58,258 nucleotides of DNA from Natronogracilivirga saccharolytica (GCF_017921895.1 NZ_JAFIDN010000015.1:1-58258); one strand, 5' to 3'. Shown: positions 8,799-16,273, counted from the stretch's first letter. Numbers and translations: made by a program. Notes: generated by a model not told the origin, from the letters alone.

Positions 8799-8912
8799 TG
8801 CCAATGTTGTGAGTTTTGACCGGAAGGTGAATAAACTATGCAACTCATAATGAATAGGTTATGACTTTCAGGACATTGCATGTATGTTGCCTGAATACAA
8901 ATGCAGCAAAAA

Positions 8913-8937
8913 GGCGAATTACCGGTTCGCCTTTTTT
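8913..8937 (+). terminator. Rho-independent terminator
   Basis: Stem GGCGAA (8913-8918), 7-nt loop, TTCGCC (8926-8931), then six T residues. An A-run precedes the stem, so it could work in both directions. It closes the dehydrogenase transcript. Confidence 0.8.
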
Positions 8938-9034
8938 GTACCATGCGCTTTTGCCCGCTACAGCCGGATGGCACCCGGGTAATACCGGTAAATAAATGAC
9001 CCCGTAACACGTTAAAAATTTACTACCAGATCTG

Positions 9035-10150
9035 ATGAATATTACACTTATTGCCGGAGCACGGCCCAATTTCATGAAAGTCGCACCGATCATCCATGCC
9101 ATGGATGAGGCCAATTCGCGCAACGACGGGCTGTTTCGCTACCGGCTGATCCATACCGGTCAGCACTATGATAAAATCATGAGCGACACGTTTTTCGAGG
9201 AGCTGAACATTCCGCATCCCGATGCCAATCTGGGCTGCGGCGGCGGTTCCCAGGCGGAACAGACCGCGGCGATCATGGTCGCGTTTGAGAAAGAGCTGCA
9301 AGCCCATCCCGCCGATTTGGTGATGGTCGTCGGCGATGTCACCAGTACCATGGCCTGCAGCATCGTGGCCAGGAAGCTGAACACGAAGGTGGCGCATGTC
9401 GAGGCGGGCATCCGCTCGTTCGACCTGTCCATGCCCGAGGAGATCAACCGCATGGTCACCGACAGCATCACCGATGTCTTCTTCACCACATCCGAATGGG
9501 CCGGTGAAAACCTCAGGAAAAGCGGTGTGAAGGATGAGCAGATCCATTTCACCGGCAATGTGATGATCGACACGCTGCTGGCCAACAGGCACAAATTTAC
9601 CCGTCCGGAGATTTGGGATCGTGCGGGGCTGGAAGAGGGCGGCTATCTCGTGATGACGCTGCACCGTCCGGCCAACGTCGATGAAAAGGAGAAATTTGCG
9701 CGGTTCCTGGAGGCGATTATTGCGTCCAGCGGCGACCTGCCACTGATATTCCCGGTGCATCCGCGCACGGCGAAAATCATCAGGGAGCTTGATGTTGCGC
9801 TCCCCGAACGGTTCCACATGATCGAACCGCTGGGGTATCTGGAGTTCAATTATCTGGTGGAGCGCGCCCGGGCGGTGCTCACCGATTCCGGCGGTATCAC
9901 CGAAGAGGCGACGGTGATGGGCGTGCCGTGCATGACCCTGCGCGACAACACCGAGCGTCCGGAGACCGTGGAGCTGGGCACCAACGAGCTGATCGGCACC
10001 GATCCGGCGAACATTGCCCCGGCATTTGAGCGGCTGCTTGCCGGGCAGTGGAAATCGGGGCGGATTCCCGACAAGTGGGACGGCAAGGCGGCCGGCCGGA
10101 TTGTGGCGGGGCTGGAGGCGATGGTATCGTCGATACCCGCAACGCCATGA
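9035..10150 (+). CDS. wecB: UDP-N-acetylglucosamine 2-epimerase (non-hydrolysing)
   Basis: A 371-residue cytoplasmic enzyme interconverting UDP-GlcNAc and UDP-ManNAc (or, in WbpI-type paralogues, their diamino-uronic analogues). Landmarks are GARPNFMKVAPIIHA at the N-terminus, HTGQHYDKIMSDTFF, VVGDVTSTMACSIVA, HVEAGIRSFDLSMPEEINR and the C-terminal UDP site LTDSGGITEEA near residue 284 with DNTERPETVE. Length is standard. Together with the 6-dehydrogenase it would give UDP-ManNAcA; with the aminotransferase, WbpI-type chemistry is an alternative. A damaged copy of part of this gene lies 0.5 kb downstream at about 10619-10711. Confidence 0.93.
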   Translation: MNITLIAGARPNFMKVAPIIHAMDEANSRNDGLFRYRLIHTGQHYDKIMSDTFFEELNIPHPDANLGCGGGSQAEQTAAIMVAFEKELQAHPADLVMVVGDVTSTMACSIVARKLNTKVAHVEAGIRSFDLSMPEEINRMVTDSITDVFFTTSEWAGENLRKSGVKDEQIHFTGNVMIDTLLANRHKFTRPEIWDRAGLEEGGYLVMTLHRPANVDEKEKFARFLEAIIASSGDLPLIFPVHPRTAKIIRELDVALPERFHMIEPLGYLEFNYLVERARAVLTDSGGITEEATVMGVPCMTLRDNTERPETVELGTNELIGTDPANIAPAFERLLAGQWKSGRIPDKWDGKAAGRIVAGLEAMVSSIPATP

Positions 10151-10234
10151 ACGCGAAGGGAAGAGGGCAGGGCCGGGCAGGTGTGGAAGGCGCAGGACTT
10201 TTGACCACCCTTTTGTGCTGCATGCTTGCCTGTT

Positions 10235-10412
10235 GCTCAAAATAAGCTTGATCTGATTTCCAGGCTCACCGATACTGTAAAAACCGATATAGAACATGGT
10301 AAGACTGATTTTTATAAAGCTTTTGGCGGCTGGATGAAAATGAAAGCGCTGAAAAGTTGATAGACACCATCAAAGGATCCAGAACATGTAACAGAACCAT
10401 TGAAGAGTTTTG
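10235..10412 (+). pseudogene. VapB-like antitoxin remnant (5' truncated, frameshifted)
   Basis: In one frame the sequence reads QNKLDLISRLTDTVKTDIEH then GKTDFYKAFGGW. After a one-base slip it continues DENESAEKLIDTIKGSRTCN and RTIEEF before a stop at about 10412. Together these match the C-terminal shape of Bacteroidota antitoxins that precede PIN toxins (FYKAFG-W, then E-x-x-I/L-x-x-I-x-x-x-R-x-x-R-x-I-E-x-F). No start codon in frame remains, so both the 5' truncation and the frameshift inactivate it. Confidence 0.6.
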
Positions 10413-10697
10413 AATCAATACTTGCTGGATACAAATATATGCATCTATTACATCAAGGGATTGCATAATCTGAAATCGAAATTTAAGGAGGTTGGCCCTG
10501 ATAATTGTTATATATCCGAGATCACTATGGCTGAATTAAAATTTGGAGTCGCAAAAAGCCAGGCAAAAAAGAACAATCAAAAAGCACTCCCTCCAATTTG
10601 CCCGCATTCAGCTCCTGAGGTGATCGGCATCGACGGCGAGGCCGGTTATCTCGTGATGAGGCTGCACCGATCCGGGGAATATTGCCCCGGCATGTGA
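10410..10697 (+). pseudogene. VapC/PIN-domain toxin N-terminus fused to a wecB fragment
   Basis: The open frame begins (TTG 10410, or in-frame nearby) with MNQYLLDTNICIYYIKGLHN, the classic VapC start with the first catalytic Asp, and keeps SEITMAELKFGV with the conserved Glu. It breaks off after about 60 residues, before the third and fourth acidic residues. It then runs into GYLVMRLHRSGEYCPGM, which comes from wecB (GYLVMTLHRP and a second stretch GTDPANIAPAFERL). The hybrid 95-residue frame cannot form a PIN active site. Confidence 0.7.
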
Positions 10698-10711
10698 GCG
10701 GCTGCATGCCC
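10619..10711 (+). repeat. Degenerate partial duplicate of wecB
   Basis: The stretch GGTTATCTCGTGATGAGGCT is near-identical to wecB at about 9641-9660. The following ATTGCCCCGGCATGTGAGCG matches wecB at about 10013-10032. The roughly 330 bp between those two points in wecB are missing here. This is a deleted, drifted second copy of the epimerase gene, adjacent to the intact one. Confidence 0.7.
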
Positions 10712-10801
10712 TGTTTTAACATTTTCTGACGATAATGTAATTGGACACAAGTGGCGGGCGTTATATCTTGCAGCGAAACTTATAATAAAGGAACAATTAC
10801 A

Positions 10802-11011
10802 TTGGATGCACTCATTATTAAAAGCGAAAATTGCAGCGATCTGAAGCTGATATCAGATCTGGTAAAAAAAATGGGGCTTGAATCCAAAAGCCTCTCTGAA
10901 GAAGATATTGAAGATTTTGGGCTCACCATTTTCATGAAGCAGGCTGATCGCACCAGTACCGTTTCCAGAGAAACAGTGATGCCAAAGCTGGACACAGCAT
11001 ACAAACAATAA
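10802..11011 (+). CDS. Small antitoxin-like protein
   Basis: A 69-residue protein reading LDALIIKSENCSDLKLISDL from a TTG at 10802, with AAAGGA about 9 bp upstream; the frame is open further left to 10751. The C-terminal part EEDIEDFGLTIFMKQADRTS with VSRETVMPKL has the layout of the small helical antitoxins that precede RelE/ParE or PIN toxins in Bacteroidota. The following frame starts 1 bp after the stop (TAAGATG) but is broken, so this looks like an orphan antitoxin. Exact family is uncertain. Confidence 0.5.
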   Translation: MDALIIKSENCSDLKLISDLVKKMGLESKSLSEEDIEDFGLTIFMKQADRTSTVSRETVMPKLDTAYKQ

Positions 11012-11012
11012 G

Positions 11013-11105
11013 ATGTATCACCTTTTCAATATACACCTGAAGATCTTGAGCAAGAAATTCAATAAAATGGATCCATGCAGCTTGTATGCAATGCCTCCCC
11101 TTTGA
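11013..11105 (+). pseudogene. Possible truncated toxin partner
   Basis: An ATG one base after the antitoxin stop opens MYHLFNIHLKILSKKFNKMD, the position and character (basic, amphipathic) of a RelE/ParE-type toxin start. After about 20 residues the frame runs into the DUF3368-like fragment in another frame and stops. Calling it a toxin relic rests mainly on position. Confidence 0.3.
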
Positions 11106-11170
11106 TATTTCTGGCAAAAATAGATTTGATTACTATTCATCACGTTGCATCTTGCCAAAATAATTATTAA
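11075..11170 (+). pseudogene. Truncated DUF3368/PIN-like toxin N-terminus
   Basis: ATG 11075 opens a 31-codon frame with MQLVCNASPLIFLAKIDLIT, the conserved beginning of DUF3368 PIN-fold proteins (VCNASPLIFLAKI). The remaining 120 or so residues expected are absent; the frame ends at 11170 in AT-rich sequence just before the Wzi-like gene. Confidence 0.6.
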
Positions 11171-11211
11171 AATTTCTTAATATTTTTCTGGAACGCCAGC
11201 ACCCGCTTGAA

Positions 11212-12822
11212 ATGCATCGCATGCAGCACATTTTCTGTTTTTTTGCCGTATTTATATTTCTGACTGCATCGTTGTTGTCCGCGCAGGACTTGTCCGCCCG
11301 GCCCATGGCGGATACGACCATTTCCAACCACATGCAGCGAAGCATCATTGCATCCGTGCCCGATCAGCCCGCCGGCGGCAGCGCCTCATCGCACGGAGCG
11401 GATCCGGTCTCACTGACCGGCTTCCGGATGCAGATGGCCGGCGGATATAACGGAGAGCTGCCGTTCTGGATTCACAGCAACCGCCACGGCGAACTCGATC
11501 CGCACAGCGGCAATACGGCCCTGCATCTGTTCGGCGCCTGGCGCAGACACTACGACTCCGGCTTCACGCTGTCGACCGGGGCCAACCTGATGCTGCGCGG
11601 GGCAGAGGACGCATCGATCCGCTTCCAGGAGGCTTACGTGCAGCTGGGCTACGGCGATTTTGTGCTGTGGGCCGGACGCAAACATGAATATTTCGGCACG
11701 GTGCACCCCCGCCTGTCGATGGGCACGGCGGATCTGTCCCACAATGCCCGTCCGATGCCCAAGATCACGCTGGCCACCGAAGGGTTCCGCCCGTTCCCCG
11801 GCACGCGCGGCATCGTCGATTACAACGCATCATTTTCCCACGGCTGGATGCGCGACAACGAGCATCGCTATGTGGAAAACCCGATGCTGCACCAGAAGCA
11901 TCTGTACATCCGGCTGTTCAACGACCGCAGCCGCGTGGTTCCGCAGGCCGGCATCAAACATTTCGCCCAGTGGGGCGGGAGCTCGCCGCGGGACGGAGAC
12001 GTGCCGGGCGGCCTCCGGGCCTTCCGCGATGTCGTTTTTTCACGGAGCGCCGATTCCAAAGAGATCCTTAGTGGCGGCCAGCTTGAGAACCGGTATCAGA
12101 ACCATTTCGGGACCTACGACTTTTCGCTGCTCTTCCGGTTCGATGACGTCCATGTGTCGGTCAGCCGCCAGTTCATCCTGGAAGACACGCCCAACGCCCG
12201 GTTCGGCACGCCGTGGGATGGCATGTGGGGTGTTTGGCTGGCATTTCCCTCCGACGACCGTTTCCCCGGCCGCACAGCCTCGGACCGGCCGGTATTTACC
12301 ATCCGCGCGATCAACTACGAGCACATCAACACCATCGAGGGCGTGGACCGGTATCCCCACCGGAACCGATCCTCCTACTTCAACTACTACAACCACTCCC
12401 GGTACCGCGGCGGATGGACTTACGAAGGGCGTTCCCTCGGAAATCCGCTGTTCTTCGGCGATTCGGGGCATGTCGGCGTGGTCAACAACCTGATGCTGGC
12501 CCATCATGCGGGCATTATGGGTCAGGCCGGACGCGTCGACTGGCGGGCATTTGCCACCTACAGCCGGAACTACGGCGCGGCAGGCATCACGAATCTGGAC
12601 GGGCTTCAATACACGGGCGTGACCGACCGGCAGGATCAATGGTCGTTCATGCTTGAGGTGAGCGGGGAACTGCCGGCCATGATGGATCTGCTGCCCGGGG
12701 ACTGGCCGCTTTCCGACCGGTGGGATGCCCTGGAGCTGACGGCCACGATGGCCCTGGACTTGGGCGAGGCGCACCGCAAAAATGCGGGGATGATGGTCGG
12801 ACTGCGCTGGATGCAGTGGTGA
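11212..12822 (+). CDS. Wzi-like capsule assembly outer-membrane protein
   Basis: A 536-residue secreted beta-barrel protein. A signal peptide covers about residues 1-24 (hydrophobic FFAVFIFLTASLL, cleavage near SAQD). The barrel has many amphipathic strands. FRMQMAGGYNGELPFW near the start, WAGRKHEYFGTVHPRLSMG in the middle, and NYYNHSRYRGGWTYEGRSLG with GNPLFF towards the end are characteristic of the Wzi capsule-assembly family in Bacteroidota. By family it holds or organises polysaccharide at the cell surface. A closer start (ATG 11221) is possible. The gene stands alone, bordered by decayed toxin-antitoxin fragments upstream and a tandem repeat downstream, and is GC-rich compared with those flanks. 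Confidence 0.8.
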   Translation: MHRMQHIFCFFAVFIFLTASLLSAQDLSARPMADTTISNHMQRSIIASVPDQPAGGSASSHGADPVSLTGFRMQMAGGYNGELPFWIHSNRHGELDPHSGNTALHLFGAWRRHYDSGFTLSTGANLMLRGAEDASIRFQEAYVQLGYGDFVLWAGRKHEYFGTVHPRLSMGTADLSHNARPMPKITLATEGFRPFPGTRGIVDYNASFSHGWMRDNEHRYVENPMLHQKHLYIRLFNDRSRVVPQAGIKHFAQWGGSSPRDGDVPGGLRAFRDVVFSRSADSKEILSGGQLENRYQNHFGTYDFSLLFRFDDVHVSVSRQFILEDTPNARFGTPWDGMWGVWLAFPSDDRFPGRTASDRPVFTIRAINYEHINTIEGVDRYPHRNRSSYFNYYNHSRYRGGWTYEGRSLGNPLFFGDSGHVGVVNNLMLAHHAGIMGQAGRVDWRAFATYSRNYGAAGITNLDGLQYTGVTDRQDQWSFMLEVSGELPAMMDLLPGDWPLSDRWDALELTATMALDLGEAHRKNAGMMVGLRWMQW

Positions 12823-13269
12823 GGCGGGCCGGGTTGGATGGCAATGCCCTAACGGTGTGCGTTGAGGCGGTTTGTTTTGAGAGGGACTGTATTGGGATGG
12901 TTTGTGTTTCGTCGGTATGCGTTTAACCGGACTGTGTTGAAACGGATTGTGAAAAGACGATCTGTGTGACGGTCTGTGTTGAGGCTGTTTGCGTTGTGAT
13001 GGTCTGTGGCATGGGCGGTTAGCGACGCGGGCAGCTGCGGTGCAGTATGAATTGCGTAAAGCCGGTTTTGTGCCTTGTTTTGCATTCAGGGCTCGGAATA
13101 AGCAGCAGTTATTGAAAATATCCCGGTATATGCTAATTGTCCCCAATATGTGCGAGCAGGTTGTGCCGGTTCGTCGATTTGGTTACTATATTATTGTAAA
13201 GAGCCTCATTTGCAGTAATAAACTTCACTTAAAATCGTGTTAAGTATTCAATCGGCAAAAAAATCACAT
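12823..13269 (+). other. Intergenic region with 15-bp tandem repeat
   Basis: Apart from the repeat at 12855-13016 I see no gene here. The rest, 13017-13269, has neither a convincing hairpin nor an RNA gene. Confidence 0.5.
12855..13016 (+). repeat. Degenerate 15-bp tandem repeat (about 11 units)
   Basis: Eleven consecutive units can be lined up, all 15 bp except one of 12 bp. Examples are GACTGTGTTGAAACG (12930-12944), GTCTGTGTTGAGGCT (12972-12986) and GTTTGCGTTGTGATG (12987-13001). The rough consensus is G-T/A-Y-TGTGTTGARRYG. A multiple-of-three period makes a pentapeptide in every frame, but no frame has a good start or known motif. Confidence 0.8.
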
Positions 13270-13437
13270 ATGGTCACAGTCATAAAAAAAGGAAGCTCGC
13301 TTCGCGATATCAGGCAGGCCTTAAAAAAGCACACCGGTATTAATAAGAAGAATGAATTGCGCAGATTTTGTGGTGTTATTTCCTTGAAAAAAGATCCGGT
13401 TTCCCTGCAAAAAAAATGGCGGAATGAGTGGAAATAA
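13270..13437 (+). CDS. Small VapB-like antitoxin
   Basis: A 55-residue basic protein from ATG 13270 (the frame opens at 13237). It begins MVTVIKKGSSLRDIRQALKK and ends FCGVISLKKDPVSLQKKWRN before EWK. The closing F-C/S-G-V-I-x-L-K-x-DP-L-x-x-Q-K-x-x-R-x-E-W is typical of short antitoxins paired with PIN toxins in Bacteroidota. The downstream toxin start overlaps the end of this gene, but the toxin is destroyed by an internal deletion, so this is an orphan antitoxin. Confidence 0.6.
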   Translation: MVTVIKKGSSLRDIRQALKKHTGINKKNELRRFCGVISLKKDPVSLQKKWRNEWK

Positions 13438-13538
13438 CCTGTTACTCGATTATTAACTCCACCTTGTTAACTGCAGATTTTGACTTCAAAAAAATTGATA
13501 CAGGTAATGTGATTATTTTTGACAGTCCGGAAATGTAA
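13424..13538 (+). pseudogene. VapC-like PIN toxin with internal deletion
   Basis: ATG 13424 overlaps the antitoxin's end and reads MSGNNLLLDY before a stop at 13454. That is the expected toxin N-terminus with LLLD and the first acidic residue. A second frame then gives STLLTADFDFKKIDTGNVII and ends FDSPEM at 13538, the standard PIN-toxin C-terminus (LLTAD-x-DF-x-K-I). Roughly 100 residues between them are missing. Confidence 0.65.
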
Positions 13539-13675
13539 TATGTTCATTCATATAGATATTTCCCTGAAATTGTCCGGACAATATTTCGTAAGTTATTAAA
13601 ATTGTTGTATTATTGTGATTTGAGGCTCCGGTTTTTACATTGTTGCGTTTTTTTTAATGCAAAGACATTGTGATC

Positions 13676-14371
13676 ATGAGCAGGGAAGACATCGATAAAA
13701 AGTTTACCAGGGAGAGCATCCTCAAGATCATCAGCAACGAGCTGGCCGGGCTGAATCTCTCCACCGATGATTACATACAGGTGGCCAATTCAGTGCTGGA
13801 TTCGGCGCTGGTCGGGGAAAACGGCACGGACGGATCGCCCCGCGCGGTACCAAAAGCCGTCACGCGCCTGCCGATTGTCACCGACGACCTCATCATCCGC
13901 GCATGCGACCGGGAGCAGGATTATCCCTGCTTCGAAAAATGGACGCAGGACGATCGCGGCAAAGAGTTTCTGCTGTCACGCCTCGAAGACAATGTCGAAC
14001 ATCCCCGCGACCTGTTTTACAATCCGAACCATCTGTTCGGCATGGTCTGCGAAATCAGCGGCAATCCCATCGGCATAGTAGGATTTCTGAACCGCGACCA
14101 GTCCAACGGTAGGGCGGAGCTCAGAAAACTGATCGGCGAGCCGTCCCTTCGCGGCCGGGGACTCGGGAAAAAAGCCTCGCGATTGTGGGTCAGCTACGGC
14201 CTGAACGCCCTGAACCTGCGCAAAATCTACCTCTACACCTTCGACAGCAACCTGCGCAATATCCGCATCAACGAAGAGCTGGGATTCCGGCTGGAGGGGG
14301 TGTTCCGCGAAGAACACGTGGTCGGCGGCGTACCCAGGGATATCCTGCGCATGAGCCTGTTGCGCTCTTGA
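13676..14371 (+). CDS. GNAT-family N-acetyltransferase (Acetyltransf_3/RimJ-like)
   Basis: A 231-residue protein. Residues 75-231 form a GNAT fold with the acetyl-CoA loop SLRGRGLGKKASRLW (R/Q-x-x-G-x-G/A) and the closing stretch NIRINEELGFRLEGVFREE typical of the RimJ/RimL/PseH branch. The first 70 residues resemble a small helical domain (REDIDKKFTRESILKIISNE), of acyl-carrier-like size but without an evident Ser attachment motif. In this setting it could acetylate a nucleotide-linked amino sugar, which would fit the aminotransferase upstream; a protein substrate is equally possible. It lies in its own short unit between the toxin relics and the first curlin gene. ATG 13676 is chosen over GTG 13670. 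Confidence 0.8.
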   Translation: MSREDIDKKFTRESILKIISNELAGLNLSTDDYIQVANSVLDSALVGENGTDGSPRAVPKAVTRLPIVTDDLIIRACDREQDYPCFEKWTQDDRGKEFLLSRLEDNVEHPRDLFYNPNHLFGMVCEISGNPIGIVGFLNRDQSNGRAELRKLIGEPSLRGRGLGKKASRLWVSYGLNALNLRKIYLYTFDSNLRNIRINEELGFRLEGVFREEHVVGGVPRDILRMSLLRS

Positions 14372-14511
14372 TGATACTGTTGCAGCACTACTCATCGTCC
14401 CGCCTTTTCTTGTTATAAATATCTAACAATTGTATTGGGTTACCGGCCGGAAAGCTGTGAAAACAACCGAAAAACAGATATATGGATACAGTGCCGGTTC
14501 GTTAATCCATT

Positions 14512-14533
14512 TTAATTAACCCTTTCTAACTTG
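14512..14533 (+). promoter_or_regulatory. Curlin-type promoter signature, site A
   Basis: TTAATTAAC (14512-14520), six bases, TAACTTG (14527-14533). TAACTTG fits a Bacteroidota -7 element. The upstream nonamer recurs at exactly the same distance before other curlin genes. It is followed by TGCCCCAA, close to CGCCCCAG after site B. Confidence 0.65.
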
Positions 14534-14661
14534 TGCCCCAATTGGTTGTGCTGTACTATTACTACCGTGTTCGCAGCAGTATGCACTCATGAGTTTTAAG
14601 ACACAATATATTTTGACAAACATCAATTGAGTGTCATAACAAAAAAACCAATAAAAACAAA

Positions 14662-14675
14662 AAAGGTGACCAACG
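14662..14675 (+). promoter_or_regulatory. Conserved translation-start element
   Basis: AAAGGTGACCAACG immediately before ATG 14676. The same element precedes four other curlin genes almost base for base, extending well beyond an AGG-type Shine-Dalgarno core. Confidence 0.65.
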
Positions 14676-15674
14676 ATGAAAAACATTACTACACTACTCG
14701 TACTGATTCTGTTTACCGCGGGAATGGCGGTTGCGCAGAATAATGAGGCTTCCGTAGCTCAGAATGGTAATGACAATGATGCAACTATTGACCAGGTGGG
14801 AGCTGACCATGAGGCTTCAATTACCCAGGTGAGCAGCAGGCACGATGGTACCATTGATCAGGAGGGTGAAGGCCATCAGGCTTCACTTACACAAGAAGAC
14901 GGTAAAAGCGGGTATTCCGGACAAGATTATCAGGTTGGAACCATCACCCAGCGTGGACTGAATCAGATAGCTAACGTAATTATGCGTTCTGACCGGCTTG
15001 GATCCAACGCTACCGTAGATCAGGATGGAGCGGATAACGAAGTATATCTGCGTCAACAACATTCAGGTAACTATACAGCAACGCTGACTCAGGATGGTTC
15101 AGACAACTATATCTGGGCTAATCAAAGAGAATCTTTTAGCCAGTATCTGAACGTATTGCAAGAAGGTGATAACAACCGTTTCTTTGGTTCACTGGGAAGC
15201 GGCAGCAGCAATACCGAAGTAACACAAAGCTCCGATGATAACCTGGTAGTAATTCAGCAGGGCCGTCATAGCGGAGCCGGTGCCGGAGCCGAGGCCATCA
15301 TAGAGCAGAGTGTGGGTAACGGAAACATAGTTGAACTTACCCAGGGCTCTGATGAAACTGCCCTCTTTACTCAGGAAGGAAACAGCAACATGATAGAAGG
15401 ACCCGGTAGTGGCTTTGATTGGGGCTTTGGCTCGGTAGCTGACCTGGAAACAGATGAAGGATCAGCCCGTCAGCGCGGCGGAGCCTTTGCAGAGGTTGAC
15501 CAGTTCGGCGACTATAATACTCTGTGGCTGGATCAGGACGGAGCTTCTGATGCCACCGTTCTTCAGGATGGCGACTGGAACAGCGCTTCTGTATATCAGT
15601 CCGGCGACAACAATATTGCCAATATCACCTCTGACGGCAGCTACAATACTGCTAGTATCAGACAGCAACAGTAA
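14676..15674 (+). CDS. Curlin-repeat secreted amyloid-like protein
   Basis: A 332-residue protein with a clear signal peptide (MKNITTLLVLILFTAGMAVA, then QNNEAS). The mature part is built of curlin-type repeats of about 11 residues following the pattern N-x-A-x-I/V-x-Q-x-G-x-x, for example NDATIDQVGADHEASITQV. Such repeats stack into a beta-helix and polymerise outside the cell, as CsgA/CsgB do. Gln, Asn, Gly and Asp dominate, and Lys/Arg are scarce. The gene is monocistronic, with promoter site A, the shared start element and a strong terminator at 15761. Its signal peptide is the same as in the next curlin gene, so the two are tandem duplicates. No dedicated secretion gene is nearby. Confidence 0.88.
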   Translation: MKNITTLLVLILFTAGMAVAQNNEASVAQNGNDNDATIDQVGADHEASITQVSSRHDGTIDQEGEGHQASLTQEDGKSGYSGQDYQVGTITQRGLNQIANVIMRSDRLGSNATVDQDGADNEVYLRQQHSGNYTATLTQDGSDNYIWANQRESFSQYLNVLQEGDNNRFFGSLGSGSSNTEVTQSSDDNLVVIQQGRHSGAGAGAEAIIEQSVGNGNIVELTQGSDETALFTQEGNSNMIEGPGSGFDWGFGSVADLETDEGSARQRGGAFAEVDQFGDYNTLWLDQDGASDATVLQDGDWNSASVYQSGDNNIANITSDGSYNTASIRQQQ

Positions 15675-15760
15675 GAATGGGCTTTTTGAGATTCGCCGGA
15701 ATCGTAAAGTGAACGTGTAGTTCCGAATCTCATACATCTTACAGTTACAAAATCAATTTG

Positions 15761-15798
15761 CGGGCATAGTGGAAATTTCTGCTATGCCCGTTTTTTTT
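15761..15798 (+). terminator. Rho-independent terminator
   Basis: Stem CGGGCATAG (15761-15769) and CTATGCCCG (15782-15790), 12-nt loop, then eight T residues. It closes the first curlin gene. Confidence 0.9.
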
Positions 15799-15800
15799 GG

Positions 15801-15818
15801 TGCGCCCGGCAGGGCGCA
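15801..15818 (+). repeat. 18-bp hairpin repeat, copy 1
   Basis: TGCGCCCGGCAGGGCGCA folds as TGCGCCC-GGCA-GGGCGCA. An identical copy sits at 17049-17066, each time just downstream of a curlin gene's terminator. Confidence 0.75.
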
Positions 15819-15884
15819 TCCGCCTGGGAGGGAAAGTCTTTTATGCGCCCGACAGTGGGAACATTAGTCGGGGAGATCTGCCTG

Positions 15885-15985
15885 TTTGCCCGGGGCTGCC
15901 ACTGTTGTGAGGCGTTGGAACGGGCCGGCAGAAGTCAGCAGAGGGCATAGTACTGCGGAAAGTACGCAGGGAGGCCTGAACTAAG
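15885..15985 (+). other. Possible group II intron or reverse-transcriptase relic
   Basis: The stretch contains GCAGAAGTCAGCAGAGGGCA followed by TAGTACTGCGG, and a plus-strand frame reads AEVSRGHSTAESTQGGLN. From memory this resembles the segment that precedes or starts reverse-transcriptase genes in some bacterial group II introns. No RT domain or domain V is present, so at most it is a small relic. Confidence 0.25.
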
Positions 15986-16110
15986 GCGGTGCTTTATACA
16001 AGGCCTGAACATTAGAACTCGTTAATAAGCTTTGTAAATCGGTCTTATAGTTTATGGCTAATAAACTAAAAATCAGGTTCTTGTCATTGTTTAATCAAGA
16101 TTACAGTATT

Positions 16111-16132
16111 TTAATTAGCCGATTTTAATTTG
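16111..16132 (+). promoter_or_regulatory. Curlin-type promoter signature, site B
   Basis: TTAATTAGC (16111-16119), six bases, TAATTTG (16126-16132), then CGCCCCAG. One mismatch in the nonamer compared with site A; spacing is identical. Confidence 0.65.
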
Positions 16133-16259
16133 CGCCCCAGCGGGTTATGTTTTTACTTGGTCGTGAGTTCAATACACAAGAACTCATCACAATGCGGAAT
16201 CCGGAAGTTTATTTACATACATCAACAGAGATTGCGCAGATCAAAACCCAAAAAAACAA

Positions 16260-16273
16260 AAAGGTGACCAACG
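16260..16273 (+). promoter_or_regulatory. Conserved translation-start element
   Basis: AAAGGTGACCAACG before ATG 16274, identical to the element before the first curlin gene. Confidence 0.65.

Larger units (their letters stand above)
8669..9034 (+). other. Intergenic region between the dehydrogenase and wecB
   Basis: These 366 bp hold the small frame at 8670-8798 and the terminator at 8913-8937. The stretch from 8938 to 9034 probably carries the wecB promoter, but I see no convincing -7 box. Confidence 0.5.
14372..14675 (+). other. Promoter and leader region of the first curlin gene
   Basis: These 304 bp hold no gene. They carry the curlin-type promoter at 14512-14533, a leader of about 135 nt and the conserved translation-start element. 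Confidence 0.6.
15675..16273 (+). other. Intergenic region between the first two curlin genes
   Basis: These 599 bp hold the terminator at 15761-15798, an 18-bp hairpin repeat at 15801-15818, a GC-rich stretch (15840-15980) that may be a retroelement relic, and the next curlin promoter at 16111-16132. A frame at 16147-16341 is not convincing. Confidence 0.5.

Noticed and set aside
12855-13016. CRISPR array
   Set aside because: Units are contiguous 15-mers without spacers and are degenerate; no cas gene is nearby.
12040-13146. Minus-strand 368-codon frame with Pro/Ser/His-rich repeats
   Set aside because: Its repeats come from the 15-bp DNA repeat and the rest is antisense to the Wzi-like gene; no start signal or motif.
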